Position numbers and translations under genes: made by a program
The notes under the pieces: generated by a model
Database searches by the model: none
What the model saw: only the letters and a program-made list of their open reading frames with translations
What the model was told of the DNA's origin: nothing
NCBI GenBank assembly: GCA_018287875.1
Contig: JAGVVL010000001.1
Location: forward strand, 372,001-436,000
DNA: 64,000 nucleotides
Direction: 5' to 3'
Source: Nigrospora sphaerica
Lineage: Eukaryota; Ascomycota; Sordariomycetes; Amphisphaeriales; Apiosporaceae
In this document: piece after piece, positions 11,139 to 21,954 of the stretch
Layout: each line of letters begins with the position of its first letter
How positions within the stretch are numbered: position 1 is the first letter of the stretch

Positions 11139-12600
11139 GATGAAAGGGGGTAGAGGGGAAGCTGCCGAGTGACCGTTTTGGATGTTCAAGCTGGAGATTC
11201 TTAATCGAGAGAAGAGCTGCTAGTGTTATATCTCGAAATCATACGAACTACGCCGGGTAGCGCGAGCCGGTGATTGGGGCCGAGGACGTTCGAAAAGCAT
11301 TGCGTCCAGTCCTCCAGGTAGAAGGTGTTGATCCTAGATCTGATGTCCTTGCTATGGCGGGATGGGATTCCTTCGTGATCCTTCATGCCAGCAGAGCAAC
11401 CGTGCGTCGTCAGTGGCTTATGAAGCTAGCTACCGTCGATCGCCGCCATTTGTCCGTTCGGACTCTTTCCATCACTTCAGTCCGGTTCCAGTTAGCTCGA
11501 TCCCCCGCTGGCCTGGGGCGGAGTTTGTTCCCGCGCAGCTGAAGGCTTAGCGCCAGCCTTGGAGCCCCACGATCGTCGCCAGATGTGGGGATGAAGAGGC
11601 GGCATTTGGAGCCCTAGACAAAGCTAAAAATAGTAAATACCCGCTATGGCAGAGATGAAGTGCCTCTCTTGGCTCAGTTGCGGCTACTTGCCGGTTTAGG
11701 CGGGTAGACGAATCTCGCATGCGACGTGCGGTCAATGGTACGCCAGATAGGCAGTGGCGACTCTAGCGACGGCCCCCAGGACACTAGCTCCTGCGGAATT
11801 CGTATACCACAGCAGGATCGTAGGTTGCAAGGGTCTAGCGAGCCAGTCACTGCTTGAAACTCCTTCCTTTTGTTCCTCGTCGGTTTTGCATCAGGATGGG
11901 GCAATAGTTGCCGACGTAATAACCTGTGCCAACCTTGATGGCATGGATGCCACGGGCTGCCAGAGGACCGGGCATTAGCCGTGGTCAGTGTTCTCTTAGC
12001 AAAGTAATACAATGCATTTCCAGACAACGAGGTGGGTTCAGCTATGGTACCGCTCATTCGCGTCCTTCGAATAGGAAGCCAGGATGGATAGCAGTGATAA
12101 GGGACTCAGGTGAACGCCGACAATGCCAAGGGGTACCAAATACTAAAGGCTGCGCCTATTGGTATCCATCATAAAGGGGTACGGTTAACACCGGATGTCA
12201 CGATTACGACGCATTTTTCGTTGATTACCATGGAGTCGCTTGAAAAATACTGTTAGGTCGAACACAACACAAATAGGCATTTACGGAGAAAGTCGGGCCC
12301 TTGAGATGATGCAAGAGCGAAGTACCAATTCAACTAAACGAGTGTGTTAAATGAAGCTAAGTGGGGCCCAGAAATACTCTCTGCTTCCCTCCGTCCAAAT
12401 CCCTCGAAAGATCCATCGGAATCGAGCAATCCGTTTGTACCATACAGCCTCGGAATAGACTACTGCCCACCCCATACCTCCTCCCTGACACCTGAAGGAA
12501 TCAGGCGCGACTGCGAAAACATTGACCTGGCCATGATTCGGTTTGTTCAGTACCCCATGTTCCCCAGGCCTGACGGACCCAAGCCGAGAACGTGGCACGT
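11139..12600. other. Intergenic, no gene seen
   Basis: About 1.4 kb between two minus-strand genes. It holds the upstream region of the beta-lactamase-like gene (a TATATCT/ATATAAC-like patch near 11226) and the downstream region of the EF-hand gene. Short frames on both strands show no domain resemblance. Confidence 0.4.
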
Positions 12601-13170
12601 TCAAGCGTTCGTAACCTCGGAGAGGGTGATGAGTCCGTCGCCGTTGGCGTCGTGCCTGGATCTCAAGTCAGTATGGCACAATATGTCACGGCAGCACCTC
12701 GGGACGCTTACTTGTTGAACCAGTTCACCCACATGTCAGGCGTGCCCTTGACGTTCATGTACTTCAAGTAGTCCTCCAGTGACATGGTGCCGTTGCCGTT
12801 GGTGTCGGCCGCCGCGAAGGCGGCCTCGACGCCGTGGTCCTCGGTGGCTTCGGCGTTGGACAGCAAGGCGCGCCGCGAGGTGCCGCGGCAATCTGTTACG
12901 CAGTAATATCCGTCAGTGACGTTCCGCTAACCAGATCCGCCCCGAGCTCGGCCGGGGGCTGCTTGGTCGGGGGGAGGAAAAAAGGAGAAAGGGAGAGGGG
13001 GCAGGCGTACGGCCGCCACAGGCGCAGCAGAAGATGTTGCAGCTCTGGGTTGCACAGCAGGGCGTCCCGGCCGTTCCGTCCGCGCAGCCGCCGATGCCGC
13101 CGCTGCAGCAGAAAGCGAGGACTGAGGGCATGGCGGCCGTGGCCAAGGCGACAAAGGTCATCAACTTCAT
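12601..13170 (-). CDS. Small secreted Cys-rich EF-hand protein
   Basis: Three exons (13170..13011, 12892..12712, 12655..12601) give 131 residues. Residues 1-19 (MKLMTFVALATAAMPSVLA) form a signal peptide. The next ~35 residues are packed with Cys, mostly as CC pairs (FCCSGG, TPCCATQSC, IFCCACGG), suggesting a disulfide-bonded domain. Two EF-hand loops follow: DTNGNGTMSLED, and across the last intron DANGDGLITLSE. The last exon supplies only the final loop plus five residues, and the splice choice (ATCCAG|G) is supported because it restores the canonical second loop. The N-terminal module has no family I recognise. A secreted calcium-binding role, possibly at the cell wall or a host interface, is inference. 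A TATA box lies upstream. Confidence 0.8.
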
Positions 13171-13298
13171 CTTGACGGTTTTCGGGACGGAATGGTGCAA
13201 GTGATGTTTTAGAAAGGGTGATTGTCCTGGGAAAGTCCTGGTATGTGCCTTTGTGTTGTTGAAAGAGAAATTCAGTCCGCTGAGCCGGTTTATGTCTC

Positions 13299-13306
13299 CT
13301 TTTATA
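13299..13306 (-). promoter_or_regulatory. TATA box of the secreted EF-hand gene
   Basis: TATAAAAG on the minus strand, about 130 nt before the start codon. This spacing suits a strongly regulated fungal promoter with a ~100-nt leader. Confidence 0.5.
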
Positions 13307-14607
13307 ATCACTGTCGCCCGCCCCCCCGAGGCACCGCTCCAATCCTGGTAGCCCTCTCAAGCCGACTCCCACAACTCTCATCACCAGTTAAATTGCTTAG
13401 CACACTGTTGCCACCTTCTCAGATATGTGCATCGTCTCTCTACTGGAACCGGGTGATCGCTTGTTCCCCCTGATGCGACCTGGGTCTCACGTCATGGACG
13501 GATAGAGGAGAAACGTGCAGATCACTGAGTATTCTCCAAGACGGCGCGGAGCATACTGTTGCAATTCTGTTTAGTGATGAGGTGATGACCTGACACAGAG
13601 AAATCTGTCAGTGGCTTTAGGATTTGTGAAGTTGGCCGCAACGTTAACTTCACCAAGACGCAAATAGCATTCAAGCAACAGAAGCCGAGGACTCTACTTA
13701 TGCGCCATGCTGAAGATACCTTCAGATACCGCAGTAACTTGCTCTCTACTTACAGGTTGGTGAATGACCCGGTCTCGCCCACAGTTCGTGAGTGTATCAT
13801 CAAAGGCTTCTACTCGGTCCCTCGGTCCTGGTTCCCTTTCTATTCCATTAATCAACCCCTCCCACTCCACCTTTTGCAGCACAGGAGCCCATCCGATCAG
13901 CTGCAGCATGTAGATGCTTGCATCAATAAAACTGGTGCTGACTGATGCTACTAGTTTGATTTATGCTGCTTTCGCTGTGTCCTTCCATTCCTCGATTCTG
14001 CCAATCCTGGGGTTCTCGGAGCCTTTTGGCTGTTGCTGCAATGTAACGTAAGTCTCACCACCTGCCTAAAGCTTGGTAGACGGGACCCCAACCTGCATCG
14101 CGTGACGATGCGGCCGAGTGCGAATCACATTGGATTGGCCCGATCTCAATGGATTTAAGTGTTGAGTACTATCAACGCCCTCGCTTTGGACACGGAAGAC
14201 ATGGGAGATCCTGCCGGGAGGGAGAGGCGATGACCTCACGAGCTGTGTGGCTCTTACTCATGGCCGTCATCCGTATCTGACACCTTGCCCCCAATTTACC
14301 GTAAGCTTGGCATAGCTATATACCCCACGTCGGCCTCAAGAACCGGGGAGGTCTTGCCTTTCGTGGCATCACGGTCTTTCGAGGTGAGGATGCTAAGTGT
14401 ACCAAGGTGGTTAACAATGACACGCCCTGGGCCCTCACCGGGACTTGCCCAGGACGCCTGCATTCGCAGATACCTTTGGTGTGAGACAATGGGTAGAGTC
14501 CATACGAGACCAGGGCGTAGCATTTGTGCCGCTACTGCAGAAAATGGCAATCCCGTGATTCATGCTGACGTTTACAGCTCGGAATGACAGTCAGCGTGGT
14601 AAAGGTC
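13307..14607. other. Intergenic, no gene seen
   Basis: Roughly 1.3 kb between the secreted-protein promoter and the truncated LINE insertion. Open frames are short and unrelated to known families. Confidence 0.4.
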
Positions 14608-14621
14608 TAACTACATTATGC
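14608..14621. repeat. Left target-site duplication of the truncated LINE
   Basis: The 14-mer taactacattatgc occurs here and again at 15203..15216, bracketing the insertion exactly. A base at either edge may be shared with the element. Confidence 0.85.
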
Positions 14622-15202
14622 GAACAGCACGAACCCCGGCAGCAACTAAGATGCCGCCAGACAAGCACGTCCTCAAGCTCCATAAGGGACTCCATAAGGC
14701 CGAGAGCTCCATCCTCGTCCAAGCGAGGACTGGCAAGATTGGGCTGCGAGACTTCCTTTTTAAGCGTAGGGTCCCAGGCTTCGACAGCCCCTGGTGCGCC
14801 TGCGGTCAGGGCAGGGAGACCGTCCGGCATATCCTCGTTTTCTGCCCACGGGAAAGAGAAAGACGAGAGCATCTCGTCCAAGCTCTAGGAGGACCGATAG
14901 ACACGGACAGGATGCTCGACACCCCAGGAAAAGCAGGAATTATCGCAAGATGGCTACTCCGCTCCGGAAGGCTGGACATGTTCCAGCTAGCGAATCAACT
15001 TATCAGCTAGGAAGCGGGCGCGCTGAGCCCGATCTCGGTATGGCAGGTCAAAGAGTAGATAGAAGCGGTACGACGCAGCGGAACCTAGGTTTTTCACCCG
15101 GCCGGACGTCAGCCCGGAACGGTTTTCCTAGGCTAAGATGTGCAGGGGGTCCTCATGGCCTAAATAGGTCGCTAGGTGTAAGAATAATAATAATAATAAT
15201 AA
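14622..15202 (+). mobile_element. 5'-truncated Tad-type LINE copy
   Basis: This stretch is nearly identical to the last ~560 bp of the full LINE at 34188..39230 (homologous from about 38453) and ends in a short (TAA)n tail. It keeps an uninterrupted reading frame for the ORF2 C-terminus (from about 14622 to the TAG near 15008), including the Cys/His block CACGQGRETVRHILVFCP. Perfect 14-bp target-site duplications flank it. Severe 5' truncation with intact 3' end is the normal outcome of target-primed reverse transcription. It differs from the full copy at about 14 positions, most being C or G here against T or A there. Confidence 0.92.
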
Positions 15203-15216
15203 TAACTACATTATGC
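15203..15216. repeat. Right target-site duplication of the truncated LINE
   Basis: Second copy of the 14-mer found at 14608..14621. Confidence 0.85.
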
Positions 15217-16175
15217 TCATGAGAAATCCCGATGATGCCGGAATGCCAGCGGGACTCACCGAGCAAAGCACGAAAGCAACCACTTCGTATCCTCTACCAA
15301 AGCCTTTCCAAACGTAGCCGCACTGCGTTGTTCCCGAGATTCTTGCTCCTGATTTCAACTGTGACGGGATATTGTTTCGAACAGTCGGAAAAATCGGCGT
15401 TCGGCCCTCTCTACGCGGCATTTCCCATCGGAACCAGCCGACGCCGGAAATTGACCACAGATGTAGCGCCTTCATGTGACCAGGGCGACCTCGCGAGGAT
15501 CTCTGTGCCGATCTCCATTTGCCGGCAGGCCGTGATGCGGGCCGAGACGAGACCGGGAACGGGGCTCTCGGTTACGCCCGTTTATTTCCCCGAACATCGT
15601 TTCCGTTCCGGACTCGAAACCTGCGCTGCCAACTTAAGCAGTGACGAGATACGAAGCCGTCGTCAATCCTCAACACCCGGGTTAGCGTGCATAAAAGACG
15701 GATTGGCTGTGAATAATTGTGCGTCACACAAGTGTCAGCCCCCGAGGGTCGCAAGCGCCAAGCCATCAGCACTAGGCAACGGCAGGTGCCGGAAGTTTCT
15801 AGTAAACTTTAGTAGTTTCTAGTACGCCCTACGGGATTCCGAATCGAATCAGGAACGAGCTTCGATGTGACTACCCGTCGAGAGGTGCATTCCGAGTGCG
15901 GTAAGTACAAATAGCCAGGAAGTGCCAGATCTTCAGTCGTCAATCTCCCAAGCCATTAAACACCAGACCCGCAGCCACTCTGGTGAACCCAACGGGCACC
16001 TAACCATTCAAAAGAAAGAAAAACAGCGAAAGTTCCATGCTGAAGCCAACAGCTTGACATCTTGAATTCGAGCCTTGTCCCTCCACGCGACCGTCACCGA
16101 GACCTCGCCCCGACGCACCCACCTTCGCCACCCGCGCACCCACACGCACGCCCGCGCCCCCGAGCCAGAGCCGCC
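15217..16175. other. Intergenic; upstream region of the EthD gene
   Basis: A 196-codon plus-strand frame (15232..15822) has no recognisable domain and I do not call it. The last ~200 bases are C/A-rich, as in fungal 5' UTRs. Confidence 0.4.
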
Positions 16176-16610
16176 ATGGTGTACACGCAGCTGGTGCTGG
16201 GGCGGCGCAAGGCGGGCATCACGCACGAGGGGTTCCGGGCGCGGTACGAGCAGCACATGGCGATGGTGTCGCGGCTGGTGGGGGCGGACGCGATGCCGCT
16301 GCGGCACACGCGGCGGTACGTGGCGCCGGCGTCGCCGGCGTCGAGCCGCGGCTCGAGCCCCGCCCTGGCCGTGACGGCGGGCGCGCCCGCCGACGGCGGC
16401 GGCGCCGGCGCGCCCCTCGGCTACGACGTCGTCGTCGACATGACGTTCGCCGACGAGGCCGCCTGGGCCCGCTTCGTCGCCGCCCTCTCCGACCCCGACG
16501 TCGCCCGCGCCGTCGCCGACGACGAGGCCGCCTTCTGGGACCGCCGCCACATGAGCGTCGCCGCCGTCGACGAGCTGCGCGAGACGGTCCAGGCCGAGGC
16601 GCTGGCATGA
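16176..16610 (+). CDS. EthD-domain (dimeric alpha-beta barrel) protein
   Basis: A single exon of 144 residues. The opening MVYTQLVLGRRKAGITHEGF followed by RARYEQHMAMV is the EthD pattern (beta strand, KxGxSxExFxxxxExxH helix). A ferredoxin-like second half follows (YDVVVDMTFADEAAWARFVA; DEAAFWDRRHMSV). Between the halves is a low-complexity Ala/Gly/Ser linker of about 25 residues that is longer than usual. EthD proteins are small cytosolic dimers; fungal relatives include decarboxylases and cyclases of polyketide pathways, but many have unknown roles. No catalytic assignment is possible here. The ATG has an adequate context (gccgccATGg). Confidence 0.8.
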   Translation: MVYTQLVLGRRKAGITHEGFRARYEQHMAMVSRLVGADAMPLRHTRRYVAPASPASSRGSSPALAVTAGAPADGGGAGAPLGYDVVVDMTFADEAAWARFVAALSDPDVARAVADDEAAFWDRRHMSVAAVDELRETVQAEALA

Positions 16611-17024
16611 GACTTTCGGAGGCGCGGCCCTGGCTTGTGGTTAGGGCGCGGATGAGCGGTGAATTCGGTGGGTAAGGGGGATCGGAAGGACGTTAGTTTC
16701 GGGGGAGCGGCCTTTGGCTTGATTTCGGTCTTCGGTTATTATCTTTTTGCTATGTGCGTTAGTCAGGCCACGGTGGTTGGTCACTCTCGACCGTGCTGAA
16801 TAGCATAACCCGGCCAATCATTACTGCAAATTTCCTTGAAGACGTTAAAGCCCCCATGCGTATCCACCAGTACCAGACGGGAGCATAACGGCTTAGCCAT
16901 GTGCTACTTCAACCAGTATCATTACTGTTAAACCGAAGCCGCTCATGAAATCAACGTGGGGTATCATCTAAAAGCCTGTCTATCTAGTGTACATTTATCC
17001 GCTCGGTCCAAAACCCACAAGCCG
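16611..17024. other. Convergent intergenic region
   Basis: About 410 bases between the ends of two convergent genes; expected to hold both 3' UTRs. Nothing else is seen. Confidence 0.4.
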
Positions 17025-19127
17025 TCACGGCGCGTGGAACCCCCTTTCCGCCCCCGCGGTGGCGGGCTGTGGTGTTGGTGGCCCGAGCCAGTCCGTCTTG
17101 GCCGAGTGGACGCTTGGGGGCCGCCGCGCGTCCCAGTCGAGGGTGACGGCGAAGGTGTGGACGAAGACCTTGCGCGAGGCGGCGTAGTCGTCGTCGTCGG
17201 GCGCGGCGGGGTCCTGTACCGCCGGCGGCGCCGCGTCGGGCGCCTCGGACCGACGCCGGTCGCCGCTCCGCCCGCGCGCTACGTGGTGCAAGGGCACGGC
17301 GTCCGACGTTGCACGCGGTCGCCACGGCCGCCGGTCGCCCGTGAACAAAGGTCGCTGGTTGGTTTTCGTCTTCGTCGGGTTTGGTACCTTCCACGCGCCC
17401 AGCCAGGACGCGGGACCCCCCGGGCGTGACGGTGATGAGCCTTGTGACGATGGGGTCCGCGGCCGCCAGGGCAGCCGGTCGCCCGTGAACAAGCGCCGGT
17501 GCTCGCTCGTCGTCTTCATCGGATTCGACGCCTTCCACGCGCCCAGCCACGACGTGGCCCCACTCGGGTGCGGCGACGGTGAGCTTGTCGATGACGCGGT
17601 CCGCGGTCTCCACGGCATGCGGTCGCCGGTAAATAAGCTCCGGTGGTCGCTCGTAGTCTTCATTACTTTCGCTACCTTCCACGAGCCCAGCCAGGAGGTG
17701 GAAACCTCCGCGTTTGGTGGTGATGAGCCTGTCGATGACGCGGTCCGCGGTCGCCGGGGCCGCCGGTCGCCGGTAAACAAGGGGCGGTGGCCGCTCTTCG
17801 TCTTCATCGGCTTCGGCATTTTCCACGAGCCCAGCCAGGAGGCGAGGCCCCCCGGCTCGCGTGGCGGAGATGGGCCTTTTGTTGATGGGGTTTGGTGATG
17901 GTGGTGCAGGTGGTGGCTGAGGTGGAGAGGGAGGAGCCCGCCCTTAGTGAAAAAGGGCCGCAGGGTCGGGATGCAGGCGGCGACGATGACGACGTTTTGC
18001 TCGATGAGGCTCCAGACGACGAGGGGCACGACGTTCCACACTGGGGGCGCGCGGGCGTCAGTTTTACCGCGCCTTGACGGGGGGTGGGTGCGTCAAGAGA
18101 AGATGGGAAAGGGGTATGTGGGTTTCAGGGGAAGACGAGAAAGAGGTGGGGGAAAAAGGGACTCACGGGGGTCGCCGACGTCGGTAAAGAGGTGCAGGTA
18201 GAAGGCCTTGACGACGGTGACGAGGGCGGAGAGCAGTGTGAGGCCCATGAGGAGGCAGAGGCCGAGCTTGGTGCGGGCGGGCATCTGGAGGCGCCAGAAG
18301 GCGGCGACGGGGACGGCGGCGAGGACGGCGTCGGTCAGGGCCGTGAAGACGGCGACGAAGTAGGAGAGGCCCTTGAAGAGGGCCGGGTCACGACAGGCGG
18401 CGACGGGCGCGGCGGCGCCGGCGCCGCAATGCGCCAGCACCATGGCCATGGACGCCGCCGCCGCCGCCGCCTGCACGCCCACGAGCGCGTACAGCGCCCG
18501 CGTCCGCCAGACGTTTCGGTCTAGCAGCTGCACCACCAGCAGCGCGATGGCGATGTTGGGGAGGCTGAAGGCCCCGATGTGGAGGACTGCCCTGGCCCGC
18601 GTTTTTCGTCCCTGGTTAGCCGAGTTCGCTGAGTGTCCCTCCCCTCCCCGTCCCGTCCTGTGGCTTACCGTATCCCACTCGCAGTTTCGACGTCGTGTTT
18701 TGGAGCCGTTGCAACCCGTCGGGCTCGGCGAGCACGGCCTCCGTATGGCGGCCGAGGCCCAGGGTTACGGACGACGACACCAGCGAGGCGGCAATGATGC
18801 TCAGCGTCTATTTATCCGTGTCAGTGATTTTCCACTCGCGAAGGGCGCCCCCTTCATCCCGAGCCCCTCTCCTCATCATCGCCCCCCCAAACGAGCGGGC
18901 GGGGAATCGGTCCAACTCACCAGAGACAGCAGGATGATAAAGTCATCCCAGCCGACCATCCTGACGATGCGTGCCTTGGTGAACAGCTTCATGGCGACGG
19001 TGCAGATGGCGACGCTCGTGCACACCCAGGCCGCCGCGTTCACCCCGGCCTGGCGGCTATCGTGGAGGACGGCGTCGTCGACGATGATGCTTTGGTCGAA
19101 AGGCGTGGGCGGTGGCGGCGCCGCCAT
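17025..19127 (-). CDS. PTH11-like receptor with a tandem-repeat cytoplasmic tail
   Basis: Four exons (19127..18921, 18807..18669, 18586..18167, 18040..17025) give 593 residues. The first ~290 residues form the fungal rhodopsin domain: VGWDDFIILLSL after TM1, a TLGLGRH loop, Cys residues in the extracellular loop (AHCGAG, AACRD), and the diagnostic last helix SLIEQNVVIVAACIPTLRPF. PTH11-like receptors sit in the plasma membrane and sense surface or nutrient cues through G proteins. The tail is unusual: residues ~323-510 consist of four units of exactly 48 residues with a S-W-L-G-(S/A)-W-K core and an LFTGDRxPWRPR segment. The remainder is basic and disordered. An early His-rich run (HLSHHLHHHHQ) precedes the repeats. 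Exon phases agree throughout. Confidence 0.82.
17265..17840 (-). repeat. Four 144-bp coding tandem repeats
   Basis: Units begin at 17840, 17696, 17552 and 17408 on the minus strand, exactly 144 bp apart; the last is truncated or diverged at its end. Each encodes 48 residues, so copy-number change keeps frame. Copies differ at scattered sites. All three frames of the antisense or alternative register also stay open, a consequence of composition and repetition. Confidence 0.9.
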
Positions 19128-21954
19128 GGTTTCCCTCGAGATACTTTCTCTCTCTCCCCCTCACGACGGGCACATTCGTAAAAGGCCGTGGTTCTGCCGT
19201 CGTCCCCCCGGGACGGTTCGCAGCTCGGTTTTCGTCGCCCTCTTTTTTTTCCGTATGGAGAGTGAGGGAGCGTGGGGAGAGCCTTGGCCGCTAATAAGAG
19301 TTTCCCATTTCCACGGCCAGATACTTGTACTGTTTTGCTGCTCACAGGCGTTCGTGGGTCGTTCGGCGTGGGGGGGCTGTGGACCGCGTCCTGAACGCTC
19401 CTCCGTCTTGGGAACCCCGGAGCATTATCGGTCCCCAGTTTCGCTTATGGGTGCCCAATTTCGTACGCCACTGGCCCATCAGTAGAACCCGGGAGAAGTT
19501 CGTGCTGGGTCGGGGTAGCAGATGCGTCAGGGGTAAACTGCGGCAGTTGATATGGGATTGGACCGACGAGAAACCACAGGCCCCCACTGTGGCTGCAACG
19601 GCAGATACCAAGTCGTTGTTCGAGACCTCGGCCACTTTTGGTCGGTGCACCGCCCAGAAGATTGGAACGCATCGTCTGTGCCTCAATTGGGAAATGCCCG
19701 TCATCTTCCCGGGTTCCGTTCATGGCCGTTCCGTGGTTGACTGCAACATCCACAGCCCCGATTCCCAATAACGATCTATCACGCCCGCGCATCGCCCTGG
19801 ACGGAGAGAGAAGCTCGATACGGCATATTTTGTCGCGACCGGGCCGACGCCTAGAAGGCCGCCAGAACCTCCCGTGGCGCACGTCAGGCCTTTCGGCTTT
19901 CCATCCGTCGCGTCATGTGGTGGTCTCACGCAGACAGGATCTGCATGCACGACGAAACCATTACCGGGTCCAGGGGTTCTTGTTTCTGCGCGCCTTCACG
20001 CGGGAGGGCGGGGATCCCGGGTCGTGGCCATGGACGGGCTGCACGTCGCCGCGAATTCCTTTTCCGCTGCGACACGGGAGCGCAGGGCACGTGGAAAGCC
20101 CGGCCACGGGGAGCCTTGCAGTGGTGCATCGCGTCGCTACCAAATATGCCATTCGTAAAACTCTGGTTGCAGGGCCCAGTAAATCTCCGAACGTTTTGTT
20201 CCTGCCAGATTGCACCTCCCGTGTGTCATTGCCTCCGGGGGTGCGCCTTCCATGTTTCCGCCGGCGGGCGAATCGATTCATGCAGTCGCCAAACAGGTCG
20301 CGAGCCATGTAACCCTGGCCGCCCCCTCCGTGCGCCGATTTGCAGCGGCTCCAGCAGCAGTGGCCGGTTAACACGATCGAGGGCCATTGACGAACGTGGC
20401 CCCGCCCCCCCAAAAACGCGAGATCCCATTGGGGGGGAGACGCCTCTTCTTTGCGGAGCCGCTAGAATCTTAATAAAACGTCCCCCTGTTCCCGTCCCAT
20501 AGCAGCCTTTTCTATAGTATGTGCCTCTGGGTCTCGGTCCACTTCCTACTATTAACCGGGGGAAAGTGGTGGTCGTCCCACCCCAAACCCTGCCCGAACC
20601 TTGTCCGATCATTTCCCCTTGCGGACAGGAAGAGCGACGTCGATCGTCGCACCGTCGTGGGCTGCGATGCGACCGTGTTGGCGACGTCGAAAGCAGGACG
20701 CAACGTCGCGCGACGACGGCCTCGCCGGCCCCGGTGGCATTCGTTCAAGCACCTCTTTTACCCTAACAAGAAGAAAAGAAAACGAAGAGGCCCCCCTTCC
20801 GCCTTGCCACTACCCGTTGCGCTAGGCGCGAGGGCAAGTGCGATGGCTGCCCGACTGCTGCCCTACTGCTACACCTTTGCACAAGAAGGGCTCCTTCCCC
20901 CCTCCACGCGAATACGCCCTTTGGCATTCCTCCCCAAGGGCGTGCAAGTCCCGCCGGCTCGTTCGTTGAGAGAGAACCACCCCCCTCGTCCTCGGAACGT
21001 CGATTATCTTCCGAAGAGAGGGGGGGGAGGTTGCCGGCGCCCCATGTCGATACGCGTAAATCCGCCGAGGACCTCTTGTTTCCCTTTCCCAAAAACAGTT
21101 CCAATTGCGGCCAACGCCCCAATGCTACGCGGTCCCAGCCCGAGTGGCCGAACGGGCCTGCCGGATGTGGTTTTTCATTCCACCGAGTGAGCCCTATAAG
21201 TGCAAGTTCCATTTGATCATTTCACATGGGGCCATCGCCCCTTCCACCCTCCAGCAGGAGGCGGGCAACTCCCGAAAGCAAGGAGACGAAGGCGAGGCGG
21301 TTCTTGTGTCAACCCCTCGAGAGCCTGCCTTTGCGTAACCGAATCTTCGATGGGCCACTCGTGAGACCCCCGCCGGCCCATGTGGACGGATAAAACGGTG
21401 CTCGGCCCTAACGCCTAGCGCAGTCGATGCAGATCCCGGGCCACCCATCCGGCAGTTGTAAGCCCTACGGGTTAACGCGAAGCTCCGACATACGTGCATC
21501 GTCCCATGACCTGGACGCGTCGCCTCAATGCGGCATCCCTGCTCATCCAGCGCCCACCAATTGGGGCCACAAGGCATGACTGTGGCAAATCCGCTCCTCC
21601 ACGGGTGACAGCATAAGGGGAACAATTCCCGGGTCCATGGCACTCAATGATACAGCGTGGCCATACCCACATCCACCTCATCAGGATGCTAAAGCAAAGT
21701 CCAAGCGCATCTGTTCTCTTGAGTGGGGAATTCCGCCCAAGCCTGCTTAAGTCGCTGCCGTAGCTACACCAGGGCCCTTTACATGACCGCCGTTCTGGTT
21801 CCATATCTGATGAACAGAGGTACAGGAAGCCGCTCCATTTCCGTACACCCGCACTTAACCCCACGCCGGGGGACTCGACCCACGCAGACCTTTGCTGGTG
21901 TGTGGCAGATGGGCCAGACCCGCGGCAACCAGGGAGCCGGGCGCGCCCGGCATT
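19128..21954. other. 2.8-kb gene-free region rich in G and C runs
   Basis: No open frame here has a domain or a credible splice structure. The sequence is not AT-rich and has many short poly-C and poly-G tracts (for example 20402-20410, 21019-21030). It separates the promoters of one minus-strand gene from the 3' end of the next. A non-coding RNA or a lineage-specific gene cannot be excluded. Confidence 0.4.

Noticed and set aside
15232..15822. 196-codon plus-strand frame after the truncated LINE
   Set aside because: No recognisable motif and irregular composition; insufficient support to call a gene.
16219..16608. Arginine-rich frame antisense to the EthD gene
   Set aside because: It mirrors the GC-rich codons of the sense gene; no domain, and the sense strand has a clear family match.
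16984..17898. Two alternative long frames over the receptor repeat region, one on each strand
   Set aside because: The 144-bp period keeps several frames open; only the frame following the rhodopsin domain joins the upstream exons in phase.
20519..21190. 223-codon plus-strand frame in the gene-free region
   Set aside because: Basic, proline-rich chance translation with no family resemblance.
21138..21200. String resembling a Leu/Ser tRNA D-arm (gagtggccgaacgg)
   Set aside because: No T arm, acceptor pairing or anticodon stem follows.
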